Of a stretch of DNA of 7,622 nt, positions 6,579 through 7,622 are shown piece by piece; within the stretch, counting starts at the first letter, position 1, and every line of letters begins with the position of its first letter. A program made the translations under genes and the position numbers. This DNA is from Bacteroidales bacterium (GTDB lineage: Bacteria > Bacteroidota > Bacteroidia > Bacteroidales > UBA932): NCBI GenBank assembly GCA_004552115.1, contig SFPH01000124.1, positions 1 to 7,622 on the forward strand, in the 5' to 3' direction. Below the pieces are notes generated by a model. It was not told where the DNA came from, did no database searches, and saw only the letters and a program-made list of their open reading frames with translations.

Positions 6579-7622
6579 TTATTTTGTCAATTTTATAGTC
6601 CTCTCCCTGCCGTCCAGACATACTGCAGTGACACTTCCTTCCCTGGCCGGCCTGATTTCGGCATCCGGACGGATTCTCCTGTCCCCGTCAGCAGGAGAAA
6701 TAGGCTTCCCTCCCTCAAAAGGAACAATGTACGCCGCAACAGAAGTTCTCATTATCCAGTACTTCACATCTCCTACAGACAGCAGTTCAGGCAGCTGCTT
6801 CACGGTCTCATCGAGAATGACACCCTTCCACCACTGCGCTGGCTTCCCTTCGGGAGAATACATGCCGACCCTGTTGCCCGGATGGATGATGGCCACAGTC
6901 TTTCCTTCACCCGTATCATATACCGCCGGCCCAAGAAGAGCCTTCTCAGGGAGTTTGACAGGGAAAGGACGGACATATCTTCCGAGCCTGTCGATGAGGA
7001 TGAGACGGTCACCCGCGGCAAGCAGGAACTGAATCTTTCCATTATTGAAATAATCCACCTCGGCGACAGCTCCGCATATCGGTTCGCCAATCGGCACACC
7101 CCACAGGCTCTTTCCATCCATCTCGCTGAGTACCAGGTAGTTGTTCTTATTCTGCGACAATCTGTTCTGCCTGCCTGTTCCGCAATTCTTCACAGTAAAC
7201 GGACCGCCCGGCACAATGATGACGGTATCCCTGAGCATCGAATCGATATTCCCGTCCCGGAGAGCTGACCTTACCCTTGATACGTCGAGGCGGAATCTGT
7301 GTCCAGAACCCGGATACAGGCTGAATGAAACAGGGCTGAACGTGATTCCGGACAATGCCTTCACCGCACTTGCAGCCAGGCCTTTGCTGAAATAGGAAAC
7401 GGCCCTGTCCCCGGTCATTGCGAAATAGGAAATGAATGCTGCTCCATCCTTCCTGAGGATATCCCCGCTGCCGCATCTGTCAAGGAAACCGGACAGGGAA
7501 ATGCTCTCCGCTCCCCTCTTGAAATGCCCCAGTGCAGGAGCGCTGCCGAATACAAGCCAACCGTCCGAATACATTGCCAGAGTGTCGGATGAGGCGAAAA
7601 GCTTGCCGAAAAGCAGGCCGGG
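6579..7622 (-). CDS. Conserved Bacteroidales hypothetical protein, DUF3352-like, N-terminus outside the window
   Basis: The last 347 residues of a longer protein are visible; the frame is open to the right edge, and the first ATG inside it (7574) is internal to that open frame, not a supported start. The C-terminal part resembles Bacteroidales proteins annotated as DUF3352, which I recall with similar blocks: an FTVKNCGTG element (about residues 142-150 of the visible part), NYLVL and LWGVP (161-176), VDYFNNGKIQFL (189-200), DRLILIDRLGRYVRPFPVKL (205-224) and a closing IRPDAEI and ERTIKLTK. Repeated short strands ending in Gly and Asp, such as RLILIDRLGR and KTVAIIHPGNRVGMY, look like beta-propeller or repeated beta-sheet blades. 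Its job is unknown; an envelope or periplasmic place is plausible, but no signal peptide can be seen. It ends 14 bases before the acyl-CoA synthetase, so it is likely the head of, or an early gene in, that operon. Confidence 0.65.
   Translation of the reverse strand, partial: PGLLFGKLFASSDTLAMYSDGWLVFGSAPALGHFKRGAESISLSGFLDRCGSGDILRKDGAAFISYFAMTGDRAVSYFSKGLAASAVKALSGITFSPVSFSLYPGSGHRFRLDVSRVRSALRDGNIDSMLRDTVIIVPGGPFTVKNCGTGRQNRLSQNKNNYLVLSEMDGKSLWGVPIGEPICGAVAEVDYFNNGKIQFLLAAGDRLILIDRLGRYVRPFPVKLPEKALLGPAVYDTGEGKTVAIIHPGNRVGMYSPEGKPAQWWKGVILDETVKQLPELLSVGDVKYWIMRTSVAAYIVPFEGGKPISPADGDRRIRPDAEIRPAREGSVTAVCLDGRERTIKLTK

Noticed and set aside
6580..6595. TTGACA-like -35 box on the minus strand ahead of the acyl-CoA synthetase
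   Set aside because: It lies in the last codons of the upstream gene, has no matching -10 box, and Bacteroidota do not use the classical sigma-70 -35 consensus.
6565..6621. Longer start for the acyl-CoA synthetase at 6621
   Set aside because: It would overlap the end of the upstream gene by 43 bases and add a non-conserved stretch; the ATG at 6564 gives a normal length and 14-base spacing.
1..7622. CRISPR arrays, tRNA or rRNA genes, insertion-sequence ends, attachment sites
   Set aside because: Reading both strands I found no regularly spaced repeats, no cloverleaf-like sequence and no terminal inverted repeats or target duplications.

Overview
The window looks like chromosomal DNA of a gut-type Bacteroidales bacterium. 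The GC content is roughly 53-55% in most of it. Start codons lack Shine-Dalgarno sequences, as usual in Bacteroidota. The gene set is familiar from that order: a Bacteroidota-type AsnRS, Udk, a TonB-like protein, an S41 C-terminal processing peptidase, a dCMP deaminase, an acyl-CoA synthetase and a DUF3352-like protein. These assignments come from reading the proteins, not from a database search. There are no RNA genes, CRISPR arrays, insertion-sequence ends or inverted repeats that I can support, and no gene-free stretch longer than about 25 bases.

Layout: three genes run rightward at 3-2917 (asnS-like chimera, udk, tonB-like). They converge, across an 18-base gap, on four tightly packed leftward genes at 2936-7622: a DUF3352-like protein running off the right edge, then acyl-CoA synthetase, dCMP deaminase and S41 peptidase. 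Gaps of 10-17 bases suggest that the leftward genes form one transcription unit. The functions are housekeeping: tRNA charging, pyrimidine salvage (Udk) and dTMP supply (dCMP deaminase), fatty-acid activation and envelope processing.

Two genes are not normal. First, the asnS reading frame has a complete class II catalytic core, but its first ~170 codons are not the expected OB-fold anticodon-binding domain. They encode an unrelated Lys/Glu-rich protein segment with about 45% GC against about 54% downstream. The switch falls at about bases 505-525 and is in frame. This is either a recombination fusion or, more likely, an assembly junction between two different DNAs. Second, the S41 peptidase is broken at about base 4150, where the frame changes and about a dozen expected residues at the start of its PDZ domain are missing. 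Such a loss points to a small deletion rather than a single-base error.

I see no convincing new multi-gene system. The chimeric asnS, the broken peptidase and an acyl-CoA synthetase whose usual C-terminal catalytic lysine position reads as serine are the items worth a second look.
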